Notes: generated by a model not told the origin, from the sequence alone. 64,000 nucleotides of DNA from an uncultured Lachnospiraceae bacterium (GCA_947176065.1 CAMWPB010000009.1:18368-82367), one strand, 5' to 3'. Positions 1 to 8,054 are shown, counted from the stretch's first letter. A program made the numbers and translations.

Positions 1-503
1 ATAAGCATATCGCCGAGATATACGGTACTATTATTAGCGGGGATCTCAAGCAGCACATAACCGTTATCAAAACGTAGTGATACGTTACAATGCAAGGCGG
101 CTTGAAATTCTTTTTCACGCTTTAACAGACTTTGGACCGATTGCCCCGGATTGGGCGACAGAACATATTGTGTTAACGTAGGACCTTGATTTATGTCTGC
201 AATTTCACAATGGATTTTGTATGTGTTTAGCACGGTAAGTATAGAATCAAGCTCTTTATTGATATCGGATGAACCCCATGATGTATGATGGGTCAAGTTT
301 CCGTGTATCTGCGGAAACTCATACGGCGTTTTGAACGGGAGAGCTGGAGCAATAACAGGAACTTTGGGGCGGGTATGGGATTCAAGCATAGCCTGATTAT
401 ACAGTGCGCGCCCGGCGCGCCGTTTGCTGTTCTCAATACTCAGTTGGGCGCAGTTCCTCAATATAATATTGTTATACAGCTTTTCAGCATTTGGCCTTTT
501 CAT
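1..503 (-). CDS. FtsK/SpoIIIE-like DNA translocase, N-terminal part (cut by window edge)
   Basis: Reading leftward from an ATG at 503, an open frame of about 167 codons runs off the window. Residues about 95-165 resemble the alpha/beta region ahead of the motor in FtsK/SpoIIIE: a helix (LNTYKIHCEIADINQGP), a strand with TQYVLSPNPG, and a strand-rich stretch ending in VYLGDML. The ATPase motor and its Walker motifs would lie outside the window. Members of this family pump double-stranded DNA using ATP. A phage or mobile-element copy could act in segregation, transfer or replication. An AGGAGG lies about 10 bases before the ATG. This is the most distal gene of the leftward operon; the function rests on the N-terminal domain alone. 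Confidence 0.62.
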   Translation of the reverse strand, partial: MKRPNAEKLYNNIILRNCAQLSIENSKRRAGRALYNQAMLESHTRPKVPVIAPALPFKTPYEFPQIHGNLTHHTSWGSSDINKELDSILTVLNTYKIHCEIADINQGPTLTQYVLSPNPGQSVQSLLKREKEFQAALHCNVSLRFDNGYVLLEIPANNSTVYLGDML

Positions 504-560
504 GTCCTTATAACCTCCTGTTATCTATTCTCACAAATAATTTGTATACCGTCATAAAAT

Positions 561-929
561 TTATAGGATTCCTACGTTAAGTTTTTCCGCGGCCGCGTAT
601 ACTACTGATTCAAACGATTCCCCATCAGCAGCTTTCCATTCGCGGGACATGCCAGCAATTTCACACAGTTCCTGGCATAGATTTGGAAGCCATTCACCAG
701 ATTCCCTTAATATTTTTACAATTTCCTGTACCCTTGATATACATATTTCTTCTTTAATATCTATCATACCACATATTTTACTGTTGAGAGAAACAAGACT
801 TTCTATTTCGTTCTCAATAGCTGTATGCGCTTCGGTTGTGTGGATAAGTTTGCGAGCTTCGCCCGCATCCCTTATCAATGCGAGTACGCCATTACTCAAA
901 GTGGAAAGTTCTTCGTTTGTGAAATTCAT
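561..929 (-). CDS. small hypothetical protein (122 aa)
   Basis: Not recognised. The start at 929 was chosen because GGAGG lies 11 bases upstream; an upstream in-frame ATG has no ribosome binding site. The product begins MNFTNEELSTLSNG, is mostly helical and acidic, and carries four cysteines (in ICGM, ICIS, LCQELCEIAG) without a clear zinc-binding spacing. It lies between the FtsK-like gene and other small leftward genes and is probably co-transcribed with them. Accessory genes of this kind are common in clostridial plasmids, conjugative elements and prophages. No function is assigned. Confidence 0.6.
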   Translation of the reverse strand: MNFTNEELSTLSNGVLALIRDAGEARKLIHTTEAHTAIENEIESLVSLNSKICGMIDIKEEICISRVQEIVKILRESGEWLPNLCQELCEIAGMSREWKAADGESFESVVYAAAEKLNVGIL

Positions 930-1046
930 ACTTTTAATACCTCCATAGCCTTTTATAGGATTTTGTGTTAAGAAAAACACAACGTCAAGTTTTTCGATCC
1001 TTCATTTTCTCAATTATACACAATATGTCCAGCAAAGCCGGGGCGG

Positions 1047-1421
1047 CTAGATTGCCGCCGCCATTTTTTCAGATTCTCGCCGTGCGTGTTTTTCTTGCCA
1101 GAACTTTTCAACGTCTGCCCGGATCCGGGCCTCATGTTCTGCGTGTCTGTTATAGTCAAACACGCTCATTACTGTATAATGCGGGATATAGACACCACAT
1201 ACACCAGAATAGGCTATGCAATAGGCTTTCCGGCGGTTCATGTATTGTCTAAAAATCCGCTCTTTTTCTTTCATCGCATCCGCGCTATCGGTTAATTCAT
1301 AGTCAAATCGGACAACGAGAGCCGGAACCCTGAAACCATCGTTATAATAGTATGGGTTGCCGTATGTTTCCCGGCGGTACTCGATGCCGTTACTCTCTAA
1401 AAACTCAATGATTTTTTTCAT
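1047..1421 (-). CDS. small hypothetical protein (124 aa)
   Basis: Not recognised. The ATG at 1421 follows a GGGAGG by about 9 bases. The product begins MKKIIEFLESNGIEYRRE, with a helix-strand pattern at the N-terminus, an aromatic middle (GNPYYYNDGFRVPALVVRFDYEL), and a charged helical C-terminus. The stop of the upstream gene (1426) lies 4 bases before the start, so translational coupling is likely. The strong ribosome binding site and tight packing support a real gene; nothing points to a specific role. Confidence 0.6.
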   Translation of the reverse strand: MKKIIEFLESNGIEYRRETYGNPYYYNDGFRVPALVVRFDYELTDSADAMKEKERIFRQYMNRRKAYCIAYSGVCGVYIPHYTVMSVFDYNRHAEHEARIRADVEKFWQEKHARRESEKMAAAI

Positions 1422-1425
1422 GGTC

Positions 1426-1809
1426 CTATACCTCCCAACAACCGCAATATTTACAAGTGAGAGAGGGAGCGGAGGGAGCGCCAAATATAAAGCGCTCAAT
1501 CTGCTTTTTCATCTCGTCAGGAATGAGCCGCGCCCACTCTGTACGGATCCGCCACCGCTTTACAGCACGGGCGGCAATGTAAAGCGGTGCAATCTGTTCT
1601 TTGTCAAGCCGGAAAACCACAATAATGACCCGTGTTGCATCCGTTGCCATGTCGTGGTAGTGGTGGGCATATTCAAGGCTTTTCTTGCGCTCCGCCAGCT
1701 TGTCAAAATCCCCATTGTATAGGGAGTTGCTTTTGCGGCAGTAGTCAAAATATGCGTTGCTTTCATCGTCTACAAGGTCCATAAGGCTTTCAATATCTAT
1801 ATTAAACAT
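1426..1809 (-). CDS. small hypothetical protein with C-terminal CxxC (127 aa)
   Basis: Not recognised. The start at 1809 is preceded by GGGAGG at good spacing. The product is acidic at the N-terminus (MFNIDIESLMDLVDDES), has a basic helical middle, and ends in a single CKYCGC cluster, which might hold half a metal site or a disulphide. The gene overlaps the 3' end of its upstream neighbour by 13 bases, typical of a compact polycistronic unit. Confidence 0.58.
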   Translation of the reverse strand: MFNIDIESLMDLVDDESNAYFDYCRKSNSLYNGDFDKLAERKKSLEYAHHYHDMATDATRVIIVVFRLDKEQIAPLYIAARAVKRWRIRTEWARLIPDEMKKQIERFIFGAPSAPSLTCKYCGCWEV

Positions 1810-2237
1810 GGTTTTTCCTCCCTCGATGCGCTTTTCTGTGCTTTCTTTGGTGTCAGTTTTGACAGTTCCACAACCTCATAAAACGGAATACTTGTTTTAT
1901 AGCATCCGACGGAGCGTCCAAAACAGTCCCGGACATCCTCAATATAGTTGTATCTGGCTTTCAGTGTTTCGATGTCTGCGGTCATTTCTGCGTATTCCTC
2001 CGGCGTGAGGTCGCGGAGGTGCAGCCGGTCCCACTTGTCATAAAACCGGCGGGCGGCGGAGTGTTTCGGCAAAAGTCTTTCTTGCGCCTGCCCGCACTCG
2101 CTGTAATCACGTTTTGAGCGGATAAACCGCGCCGCACTTGTGGAGAAATGCGGCGTTGTGTTGGTGTTAAGGGTGTAAAAAGCAACTTCAAAAACGGTCA
2201 TCTTGTCAAGCTGGAAACAATACATAAATTCTTTCAT
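1797..2237 (-). CDS. hypothetical protein (146 aa)
   Basis: Not recognised. The chosen start at 2237 (MKEFMYCFQLDKMTVFEVAF) follows AAAGGGGG by 9 bases; a longer frame to 2297 overlaps the neighbour and lacks a site. The N-terminal part looks strand-rich, followed by helices (LHLRDLTPEEYAEMTADIE). Its first base is also the last base of the upstream gene's stop codon (TAATG arrangement), so translation is probably coupled. Confidence 0.58.
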   Translation of the reverse strand: MKEFMYCFQLDKMTVFEVAFYTLNTNTTPHFSTSAARFIRSKRDYSECGQAQERLLPKHSAARRFYDKWDRLHLRDLTPEEYAEMTADIETLKARYNYIEDVRDCFGRSVGCYKTSIPFYEVVELSKLTPKKAQKSASREEKPCLI

Positions 2238-2623
2238 TATGCTGCGCCCCCTTTCAATTCCGCAAAACGCTTTTTGCATTCTTCTTTTGTCTTGCAAACC
2301 TTATCAAATGGGCAGCAGTCGCAGTCCTGACAAAAGTCATCAAATGCGGAATAATCCGCCGGATCCGTCCACTCTGTGGGTTCCGCTGTTTCTTCTTCGC
2401 TTTCTTCTTCCTCGTCAGAGATGCCCAGCCACTCAAAAACGGTTTCAGGCTCAAACCATAAAAGATCGTTTAATTCCGTTTCGGTCATGCCGTCCGGGTA
2501 AATATCATCAAGAATTGCCTCCAACGCATCCCCTTTTCCCTCGGTTGCTATTCTATTATATGTTTTTACGGCGCCGCTCCACGGTGTAAAGCTATCAAAA
2601 TCAAAGTCTTTATATATTCTCAT
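2237..2623 (-). CDS. acidic protein with C-terminal cysteine cluster (128 aa)
   Basis: Not recognised. The start at 2623 follows an AGGAGG. A highly acidic stretch (ISDEEEESEEETAEPTEW, about residues 67-84) precedes a cysteine cluster, CQDCDCCPFDKVC...C, which could bind zinc or an iron-sulphur centre. Arrangements of the CxxCxCC kind are often metal ligands, but no family is claimed. The gene belongs to the leftward operon and its stop overlaps the next start by one base. Confidence 0.57.
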   Translation of the reverse strand: MRIYKDFDFDSFTPWSGAVKTYNRIATEGKGDALEAILDDIYPDGMTETELNDLLWFEPETVFEWLGISDEEEESEEETAEPTEWTDPADYSAFDDFCQDCDCCPFDKVCKTKEECKKRFAELKGGAA

Positions 2624-2684
2624 TTTGTGTTATCCTCCTATTATCTGAGAGGGAGCGCCCCGAAGGGCGCGCCTTATTACTGTT

Positions 2685-3278
2685 TTAATAGTTTTCAAAG
2701 TGTTTGTTTAATGCTTCGCGCTCTTCCCCTGTGAAAAGCCTGTCAAGAGCAGCAGCGGTATGGCCGCAAGCCTTAAAAGCCTTTTCTCCCTTGCGGATGC
2801 TCTGCAAGTCGTCAGTATATCCAAATTCCGTCAAAAAGTCGTCAACATCCCTTGCGCACTCATAACTTGAAGCATCAGACAAAAGGCAGTACAAACAATC
2901 TTCTATTGTTGGTTCATGCGTTGCGCTTGGGTTGCACTGATAGTCAAAAGTAAAGCGACGGCGCGCCGGGGTAGTAATGCGGCATTTATAGAGAACGTGT
3001 GCTGGTGTTAAGAGGTTCTTTTGATCGTTTGCGACCTCAAAGGTAAACTTCAAAGAATTAATGATATTTTCGGCGGTGTCCGTAGCGATCCAACCAGCCG
3101 GCACTTCATGGCAAGGTTTGCCGGGTTTGTACCCCTCATTGTTTACAGATACGCCGATGATTTCAGCATCCGGCGCGATACTCTCAAAATATGCCCGCGC
3201 CTGATCAGCGGTTTCTGCTTTGCAAAGATTCGCTTGTCCAATTCCGTTTTTGATAAAACTAATGTTAAATACTGTCAT
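2685..3278 (-). CDS. hypothetical protein, first gene of the leftward operon (197 aa)
   Basis: The ATG at 3278 follows GAGAGGGAAAC. The N-terminus (MTVFNISFIKNGIGQANLCKAETADQARAYF) has the strand-helix look of small plasmid and conjugative-element proteins in which a short repeat domain starts with a motif like AETADQARAYFES. The rest is mixed alpha/beta with several cysteines. It is the promoter-proximal gene of the leftward operon and faces the large control region to its right. Function unknown. Confidence 0.6.
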   Translation of the reverse strand: MTVFNISFIKNGIGQANLCKAETADQARAYFESIAPDAEIIGVSVNNEGYKPGKPCHEVPAGWIATDTAENIINSLKFTFEVANDQKNLLTPAHVLYKCRITTPARRRFTFDYQCNPSATHEPTIEDCLYCLLSDASSYECARDVDDFLTEFGYTDDLQSIRKGEKAFKACGHTAAALDRLFTGEEREALNKHFENY

Positions 3279-4165
3279 TTTGTTTCCCTCTCTCTTTCTT
3301 GCTTTCTTCCGGGAAACTCTGCTATAATAGGAGAAGCCCGAAAGGGTGGCGGGGTGGTCCGTGTTGTCTTGGTAGGATGGCGGACCGCCTTATTTTTATG
3401 GTTACTGTTTTATGTCCTCTTGCTACTTTTCACGGTCCCGACTGATTGATACAACCGCCGGAGCGTTATTTTTTCGGCTTAGATGGACGATAGCCGCCGC
3501 CGGTGGTGGGCCGACGTACTCAATCAGTGAACGGCTAAAAGAATATGCCGGGCCTCATTTTTTCCGCTCCTTTGCCTCGCTGCTTGTCCTTGCCTATCTG
3601 TAATAAGGTATTGTGTCATATTGCCCACATTCACCTATATTCAAGAAAAGGTTACCCCGCGCCCTCAAGGAGAGATTTTATAAAGCCGTTCTTTTCAATG
3701 TGCTATGTGGTGAAATCTGTTTTTGTTCGGGAGGTTCACCAGCTCCCGCGATGCCGGGCCGGTTTATATACCGCTTTCCCGATCGCGTGCGGTTCTGGAA
3801 GTTTAACGCTCTTTCATTGCGGTTATTAGCTGCCTGTTTTCTTTCTATGTGGGTTTCTTCCAATAACAGAAAGCCGATCCTCACAGGTTTTCACTTTTCC
3901 TTGCGCCCGATGTATGCACTTATTACCTCATGGGTAGCCCTCACGGGATGGAAGCGAAGCGAGGAGGCGGTAGGCGTTGCCGGTTCCGTTGTACTAAGTG
4001 CCGCCGGGCGGTTTCCTATGTCGCGGGGGTTCCGTTGGTTCGGTCCGCTTTGGCGTTTGGCTTTTCCTGTATACCGTGCCTTTGCCTCTTTGCTATTCGC
4101 TTTATGTATGGGTTCCGGCTTGCTTGCCGCTTGCCGTGTTCCCTTTGCATGATACTAATATACCA
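3279..4165. other. gene-free control region
   Basis: About 890 bases without a convincing gene; the open frames here lack ribosome binding sites and have improbable composition. A TATAAT at 3322-3327 on the plus strand precedes a short G-rich stretch that folds into a GGTCCG/CGGACC stem followed by TTATTTTTAT (to about 3405), so a small plus-strand RNA ending at an intrinsic terminator is possible. A perfect 9-base inverted repeat (ACTGATTGA at 3441-3449, TCAATCAGT at 3520-3528) encloses GC-rich sequence. The promoter of the leftward operon must also lie here. A replication or transfer origin is possible but not shown. Confidence 0.45.
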
Positions 4166-4355
4166 TAGCACAAGTACAATTACAAGATGGGATATTGCAC
4201 AAATATACACTAGCACAAGTATGGGTTTGTTGTGTGTTATGTATAGTTACACAAGTGTATAAAGTGCGGAATTTTTCGGACTTTACACCATAGCACAACT
4301 ACATATAATAAGAAGAGAGGCACACGGACAGCGGGAAAATACACTTGCACAAGTT
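4166..4355 (+). repeat. iteron-like direct repeats, consensus TWGCACAAGTA
   Basis: Six copies of an 11-base repeat in the same orientation: 4166-4176, 4195-4205, 4211-4221, 4247-4257, 4291-4301 and 4345-4355. Copies 1 and 3 are identical (TAGCACAAGTA); the others differ at one to three positions. Spacing is irregular (16 to 54 bases). A seventh, weaker copy is at 5549-5559. The cluster ends 48 bases before a ribbon-helix-helix gene. It could be that repressor's operator array or a replication initiator site. Confidence 0.7.
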
Positions 4356-4402
4356 CGGGAAGTGTGGTATATATGAGATATGAGAGAAAGGAGGCGGAGC
4401 CG

Positions 4403-4624
4403 ATGGGACGCCCAAAACGTGAGGACGGCAGAAACGCCCGGACGGTGGCAAACAATAAATATAACACCTCTGTATATGACCGCCTCGCAGTGAATGTAAA
4501 CAAGGGGGAGCGGGAGCGGTTGAAAAAATATGCCGCCGGAAATGGGGAGAGCGTAAACGGCTTAATAAATCGGCTGCTTGCGGCTGAGGTTCCGGGCTTT
4601 GATCCGATTACAGAAAGTAAATAG
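4403..4624 (+). CDS. ribbon-helix-helix (Arc/CopG-type) DNA-binding protein (73 aa)
   Basis: Start at 4403 chosen from AGGAGG 8 bases upstream. After a basic N-terminus (MGRPKREDGRNART), residues about 25-65 fit the ribbon-helix-helix fold: a strand (YDRLAVNVNKGE), helix A (RERLKKYAAGNG), and helix B introduced by ESVNGLINRLL. Such proteins bind short repeated operators as dimers of dimers. The six repeats immediately upstream are natural targets, so autorepression or copy control is inferred. A strong terminator follows directly. Confidence 0.75.
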   Translation: MGRPKREDGRNARTVANNKYNTSVYDRLAVNVNKGERERLKKYAAGNGESVNGLINRLLAAEVPGFDPITESK

Positions 4625-4648
4625 AGTTAGCCGAAAAAGTAGATTGTA

Positions 4649-4695
4649 GGGCATTGAGAGAGCAAGAAACGCTTTCCCGATGCCCTTTTATTTTT
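4649..4695 (+). terminator. intrinsic terminator after the RHH gene
   Basis: GGGCAT (4649-4654) pairs with ATGCCC (4680-4685), with an inner GAGC/GCTT stem, and is followed by TTTTATTTTT. It separates the regulator from the terminase gene. Confidence 0.8.
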
Positions 4696-4713
4696 AGCAT
4701 GGAGGTGCGAAAG

Positions 4714-5361
4714 ATGCAGGGGAGAGGGAAGGAAACAGCCACACGGGACGCCGCAGGAGTACGCAAGAATACATATAAAAGATACAAAGAAGGAGAGGAC
4801 TACGAAAAACAGACGGCCCCAGAAATGGCCGCTTTATGTGATATGATGAAGCGCGGCATATTCGGAGAAGAGGAAGCGGAGAACGGGGAGAGGATAAGGC
4901 ACGCAGGAGGAAGACCGCGGAAATATGAAACGGTTGAGGAATTGCAGGAAGGTATTGAAAGATACATTGATTATATAGCAGTACAGAATTCCGCCGGAGT
5001 TTCTTTAATCCCTGATGTTGAGGGGTTGGCCTTATTTCTGGGTATTTCCAGAAGTACTATTTATGAGTGGCAAAACACCCGCCCCGGCGAGTTTTCGGAC
5101 ACGCTGAAAAGGACACTTACAGGAATTGCGGCTGTGAAAAAACAGTTGGGATATAATGGCAAAATACCGCCACTTGTACTTGCGTTAGACTTTAATAACA
5201 ATCATGGATACGTGCAGCAACAAAAAATTGAGGTGTCCACTTCCCGCAAATTGGAGGAATTACCGCAAAAAGCGGACATTATGCGCCGATTGCCTACCAA
5301 AACCGCAAGCGATCCGGCAGAAAACGACATCGAAATAACAGCCGATGATCTGGGGTTGTAA
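4714..5361 (+). CDS. terS: terminase small subunit (215 aa)
   Basis: Start at 4714 follows GGAGGTGCGAAAG. After a charged, low-complexity N-terminus, residues about 75-180 match the phage DNA-packaging small subunit type: GRPRKYETVEELQEGIERYI, a helix-turn-helix (LALFLGISRSTIYEWQ), then a long helical region with DTLKRTLTGI and an NHGYVQQQ motif near the end of the conserved domain. The small subunit binds the pac/cos site and regulates the large ATPase-nuclease. Unusually, the large subunit is about 7 kb downstream, with small genes, a tRNA and a non-coding RNA region between them. Confidence 0.8.
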   Translation: MQGRGKETATRDAAGVRKNTYKRYKEGEDYEKQTAPEMAALCDMMKRGIFGEEEAENGERIRHAGGRPRKYETVEELQEGIERYIDYIAVQNSAGVSLIPDVEGLALFLGISRSTIYEWQNTRPGEFSDTLKRTLTGIAAVKKQLGYNGKIPPLVLALDFNNNHGYVQQQKIEVSTSRKLEELPQKADIMRRLPTKTASDPAENDIEITADDLGL

Positions 5362-5634
5362 AATCTTATGAATAAGGTTTTACAGAATGCGCCCGGAATG
5401 GTCCGCACCCTGGGGCGGGGGTGTATGCGGCGGCGGATCAGAACACACTCACCCCTCTGAGTACCCCAAAAATTAAAAGAGCTCAAAAAGAATCCCTCAT
5501 AATCCCCCAAAATAACATGGAGCATCAAAAAACAGGGGGTTTACACAATAGCACAAGGGTAAGAAATAGGGAAATTATGACAGGACTACAAACGGACGGG
5601 ATATAGATGATAAGCGGATAGGAGAGAGATTAAA
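5362..5634 (+). other. intergenic region after terS, possible packaging site
   Basis: No credible gene. The first third is GC-rich (GGGGCGGGGGTG near 5411-5422); the rest is A-rich with C-runs and one weak copy of the upstream iteron (5549-5559). Location directly after the small terminase makes it a candidate cos/pac region, but no defining motif is visible. Confidence 0.3.
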
Positions 5635-5937
5635 ATGGGAAAATCTATTCAGAATGTAAAAATACATAATCCGAATGGCTATGGTTCGCTGGGAACACAA
5701 TGCGAGATAGACGGAAAGAAAGTCAGAGGTGTTGTAAGTGTAGATTTCCATGTGTCAGTAGATGAAGTTCCCGTATTTGTTTTTGAAATGCAAGGAATGC
5801 CCAATATAGAGATGAATGCAGAAGTACAGTTTCAATTTACACCCAAAACGGTGCAGGAGGCGGCAGCAGTTATCCAAAAAGAAATAGTGGCTAAAACAAT
5901 ATCAGAGGATAATGTGCGCAAGATGCTTGGAATCTGA
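5635..5937 (+). CDS. hypothetical phage protein (100 aa)
   Basis: Not recognised by family name. GGAGAGAGATTAAA precedes the ATG. The product (MGKSIQNVKIHNPNGYGSLGTQCEIDGKKVRGVVSVDFHV) is rich in predicted strands for residues 1-75, then ends in a helix (VQEAAAVIQKEIVAKTISEDNVRKML). The beta-rich first part resembles small phage structural or adaptor proteins. It is followed 53 bases later by an acetyltransferase-like gene. Confidence 0.6.
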   Translation: MGKSIQNVKIHNPNGYGSLGTQCEIDGKKVRGVVSVDFHVSVDEVPVFVFEMQGMPNIEMNAEVQFQFTPKTVQEAAAVIQKEIVAKTISEDNVRKMLGI

Positions 5938-5989
5938 AATACAAAAAATAAAAATCGGCGGAGGCTTACGCCTCGGAGGAAGAAGAGAA

Positions 5990-6481
5990 ATGTTAAGACC
6001 GGCGCAGCTTTATGAAGAGGAATTAAAGGAAAAACTCATAGAAACATGGTATAAGCCAGAATATGTATGTTACAGCGGAGAAACGGGAGATAACCTCATA
6101 GAACTTCCAGATGGTAATTGCGATAGCCATTGTTTTGTTTCCGTAGATGAAGATGACAATGTGATAGGATATATCTCTTATGATTTGGATTGGAAAGCTA
6201 TGTCTGCATATAATCTCGGCATAGTCAGCTTTCAGATGGGAAATTTTGAATTTTTGAAAGATGCCTATAAGGCAATCTGCAACATATTTGAGGTATACCA
6301 CATGAATAGGCTTTCGTGGTTTTGCTTTGCCGACAATAAGGCAGTAAGAGGGTACAGGAATTTCATCAGGAAACATGGAGGAGTGGAGTGCGGCTATACA
6401 AGGGAGGTTGCGAGGCTACGTGACGGCAAACTGCATGATGGAGTGGAGTTTGAGATTTTGGCAAGGGAATTTCATAAATAA
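5990..6481 (+). CDS. GNAT-like acetyltransferase fold protein (163 aa)
   Basis: The start at 5990 (MLRPAQLYEEELKEKL) is preceded by GGAGGAAGAAGAGAA; the longer frame from 5912 overlaps the previous gene. The layout suits the GNAT fold: N-terminal helices, then strands SHCFVSVDEDDNVIGYISYDLD, a middle strand LGIVSFQMG, a helix, and a late segment SWFCFADNKAVRGYRNFIRKHGG in which NKAVRGYRNF resembles the terminal acetyl-CoA-proximal helix. The usual R/Q-x-x-G-x-G/A loop is not evident, so substrate and activity are unknown. Confidence 0.5.
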   Translation: MLRPAQLYEEELKEKLIETWYKPEYVCYSGETGDNLIELPDGNCDSHCFVSVDEDDNVIGYISYDLDWKAMSAYNLGIVSFQMGNFEFLKDAYKAICNIFEVYHMNRLSWFCFADNKAVRGYRNFIRKHGGVECGYTREVARLRDGKLHDGVEFEILAREFHK

Positions 6482-6548
6482 TACAAAAAAACTCGGATCT
6501 CAAAAATTTCCCAGAAAATAAAAAGACCCATTGTGAGGTATACGATTT

Positions 6549-6803
6549 ATGACGAACTGTAAAAACTGTGGGGCACCACTACATGGTAGTAAATGTGAAT
6601 ATTGCGGAACGGAATATAGCAATAGAACAATAGCGGGAAATATACCAGAGATTGGAGATATGGGCATCCTCAAAGTTGGTGATGAGGAGATCAAAGTATA
6701 CATAGGATCAATAGATTCAAGAGATCTTGAGGCGTGGAGAGATGCAGCGGGTGTATTACATAGGGGAACTCCAAAGAGGAAATTCACACTGATCGAAATT
6801 TAG
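6549..6803 (+). CDS. zinc-ribbon protein with a tail-protein-like C-terminus (84 aa)
   Basis: Residues 4-20 form a CxxC-(n)-CxxC zinc ribbon (CKNCGAPLHGSKCEYCG). The C-terminal part, DSRDLEAWRDAAGVLHRGTPKRK, resembles a segment (DLDSYRDADGVLHRNALKH) of the tail-region protein at 39418-39822, so a shared structural module is likely. No strong Shine-Dalgarno sequence is seen. The stop codon overlaps the first bases of tRNA-Gln, so transcription must continue into the tRNA. Confidence 0.6.
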   Translation: MTNCKNCGAPLHGSKCEYCGTEYSNRTIAGNIPEIGDMGILKVGDEEIKVYIGSIDSRDLEAWRDAAGVLHRGTPKRKFTLIEI

Positions 6804-6873
6804 GGCTATCGCCAAACGGTAAGGCACAGGATTTTGATTCCTGCATTTCCGGGTTCGAGTCCCGGTAGCCCCA
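6802..6873 (+). tRNA. tRNA-Gln (UUG)
   Basis: Cloverleaf: D arm GCC/GGC, anticodon stem CAGGA/TCCTG with loop TTTTGAT (anticodon TTG), T arm CCGGG-TTCGAGT-CCCGG, acceptor with an A-C mismatch at the first pair. CCA is not encoded. It overlaps the stop codon of the zinc-ribbon gene and opens a long non-coding stretch. Confidence 0.9.
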
Positions 6874-7741
6874 TTGCTCATGGCAGACGAAGAAAAGCAC
6901 CTTTATTGGCAAATGAGGCGTTTGTGAGCGGCGCAGAATAGAGCTGGGAATATGCGTCAAAATGTAAAATATGAAAATTTGCATGTGTACGAGAGCAATA
7001 CGTGGCAGGTGCGCAACAGATCACGTCCCCAGTTCTCCAATGGGATGATTCTTAAAGGGGAAAACCGTAAACCGCCATCCCGCAGATTTTCAACCCCGTA
7101 GCGGAATGCTGTTAAGAGCCGTCACAAGGCTTTCGGGGATTAGGGGCGTAATTCTTGCAAATTGCTGACGAGTAAAATGCAAGTTGCCTTAGAAAAAAGA
7201 CACGGAGAGTAATTTGGCATGAATGGGGCGAGAGTAAATGTTATAGGCGAGTGCCAAAGCCTGGCATGAGGGTAGCCTAATCCCGTTTTGCGATTGTCTT
7301 TTTCCGGGTGTCAGTAAAGACATAAAAATCCGTGTTTGTATGGCGGTGATTCACGTTAAACAGAGCCGCTCTATGCAGTCCGCATAGACATAATTCGGAC
7401 GGTGTGGCACAGGTTTCAATGGATGAGACGCTTAATCTCCATCATGGAGAGGTAGAAGTGTTGGGTTCGATTCCCAAGTGCCATATGCAGGGCGTGGCTG
7501 AAGGTGTGGTCACAGCAACTAGCGGTGCGGAGAGTCTGCGAGGAATACCATGATCGTATGTATGGGGCTTAATTGTAGGACGGGGCGAAGTTGCAAAATG
7601 AGCGGCGGTGAAAGGGCAAGAGCGTGTTGCGAAATAGGAAGGACATAATCTCAGGGGTATATATACACGTCGGAATAGATAACGAGAGGGTAGAATCCAT
7701 ATTACGCAGAATCCCCATTTTTAAGGAAGTTTCCAATCAGA
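6874..7741 (+). ncRNA. ~870-nt structured non-coding region beside tRNA-Gln
   Basis: No plausible frame exists here, but many complementary segments do: TTTGGCA...TGCCAAA around 7217-7262, CTTGCA (7154-7159) with TGCAAG (7178-7183), AGCC/GGCT inside a CCCCG/CGGGG stem near 7095-7140, an AAAAAGAC/GTCTTTTT long-range pair (about 7195 and 7287), CTATGC-AGTCC-GCATAG and GTCCG/CGGAC near 7370-7400. A tRNA-like cloverleaf is embedded at 7404-7485. Length, phage context and tRNA adjacency recall GOLLD and ROOL RNAs; assignment to either needs a covariance search. Confidence 0.55.
7404..7485 (+). ncRNA. tRNA-like structure inside the long RNA region
   Basis: Acceptor GTGGCAC/GTGCCAT (one G-U), D arm GTTTC-AATGGAT-GAGAC and T arm TTGGG-TTCGATT-CCCAA are all present, but the 31-nt middle does not give a standard anticodon arm; the best loop, ATCATGG, would read AUG with a C-A mismatch closing the stem. 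It is a degenerate tRNA or a tRNA-mimic domain of the surrounding RNA. Confidence 0.5.
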
Positions 7742-7754
7742 AGGAGGAGTGAGT

Positions 7755-8042
7755 GTGAGAGTAGAGGTAGGTGATAAAGTATACGTTCCAAATGAGAAAA
7801 GACCATACCGCGTCCGGGCAAGAGATGAGCGATTCATAATATGCACAAAACCATACAATCCAAAGAGAACGGTTCGGTATTTTATCGTTGATCTGAAAGA
7901 AAAGGTGCGCGGGCCGGACAATATGGTTTTCTGTAGTGGATATGAAATGGACGAGGATTGTGCCGAGAGGCTGAAAGAATTGCAGTCTGGCGAAATCGAA
8001 GTAAGTCGGCGGCACGTTGATTTGGATATTGATATTGAGTAG
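7755..8042 (+). CDS. conserved small phage protein (95 aa)
   Basis: GTG start at 7755 chosen because AGGAGG (7742-7747) is 7 bases upstream; a GTG at 7749 would be too close. The product RVEVGDKVYVPNEKRPYRVRARDERFIICTKPYN...FIVDLKEKVRGPDNMVFCSGYE resembles a small protein common in Firmicute phages and of unknown function. It is probably beta-rich, with a short helical C-terminus. It starts the gene run after the long RNA region. Confidence 0.7.
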   Translation: MRVEVGDKVYVPNEKRPYRVRARDERFIICTKPYNPKRTVRYFIVDLKEKVRGPDNMVFCSGYEMDEDCAERLKELQSGEIEVSRRHVDLDIDIE

Positions 8043-8054
8043 CGAAGGGATTGT

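Noticed and set aside
3613..4152. 179-aa open frame in the control region
   Set aside because: No ribosome binding site, improbable hydrophobic/arginine composition, and overlap with other frames of similar quality.
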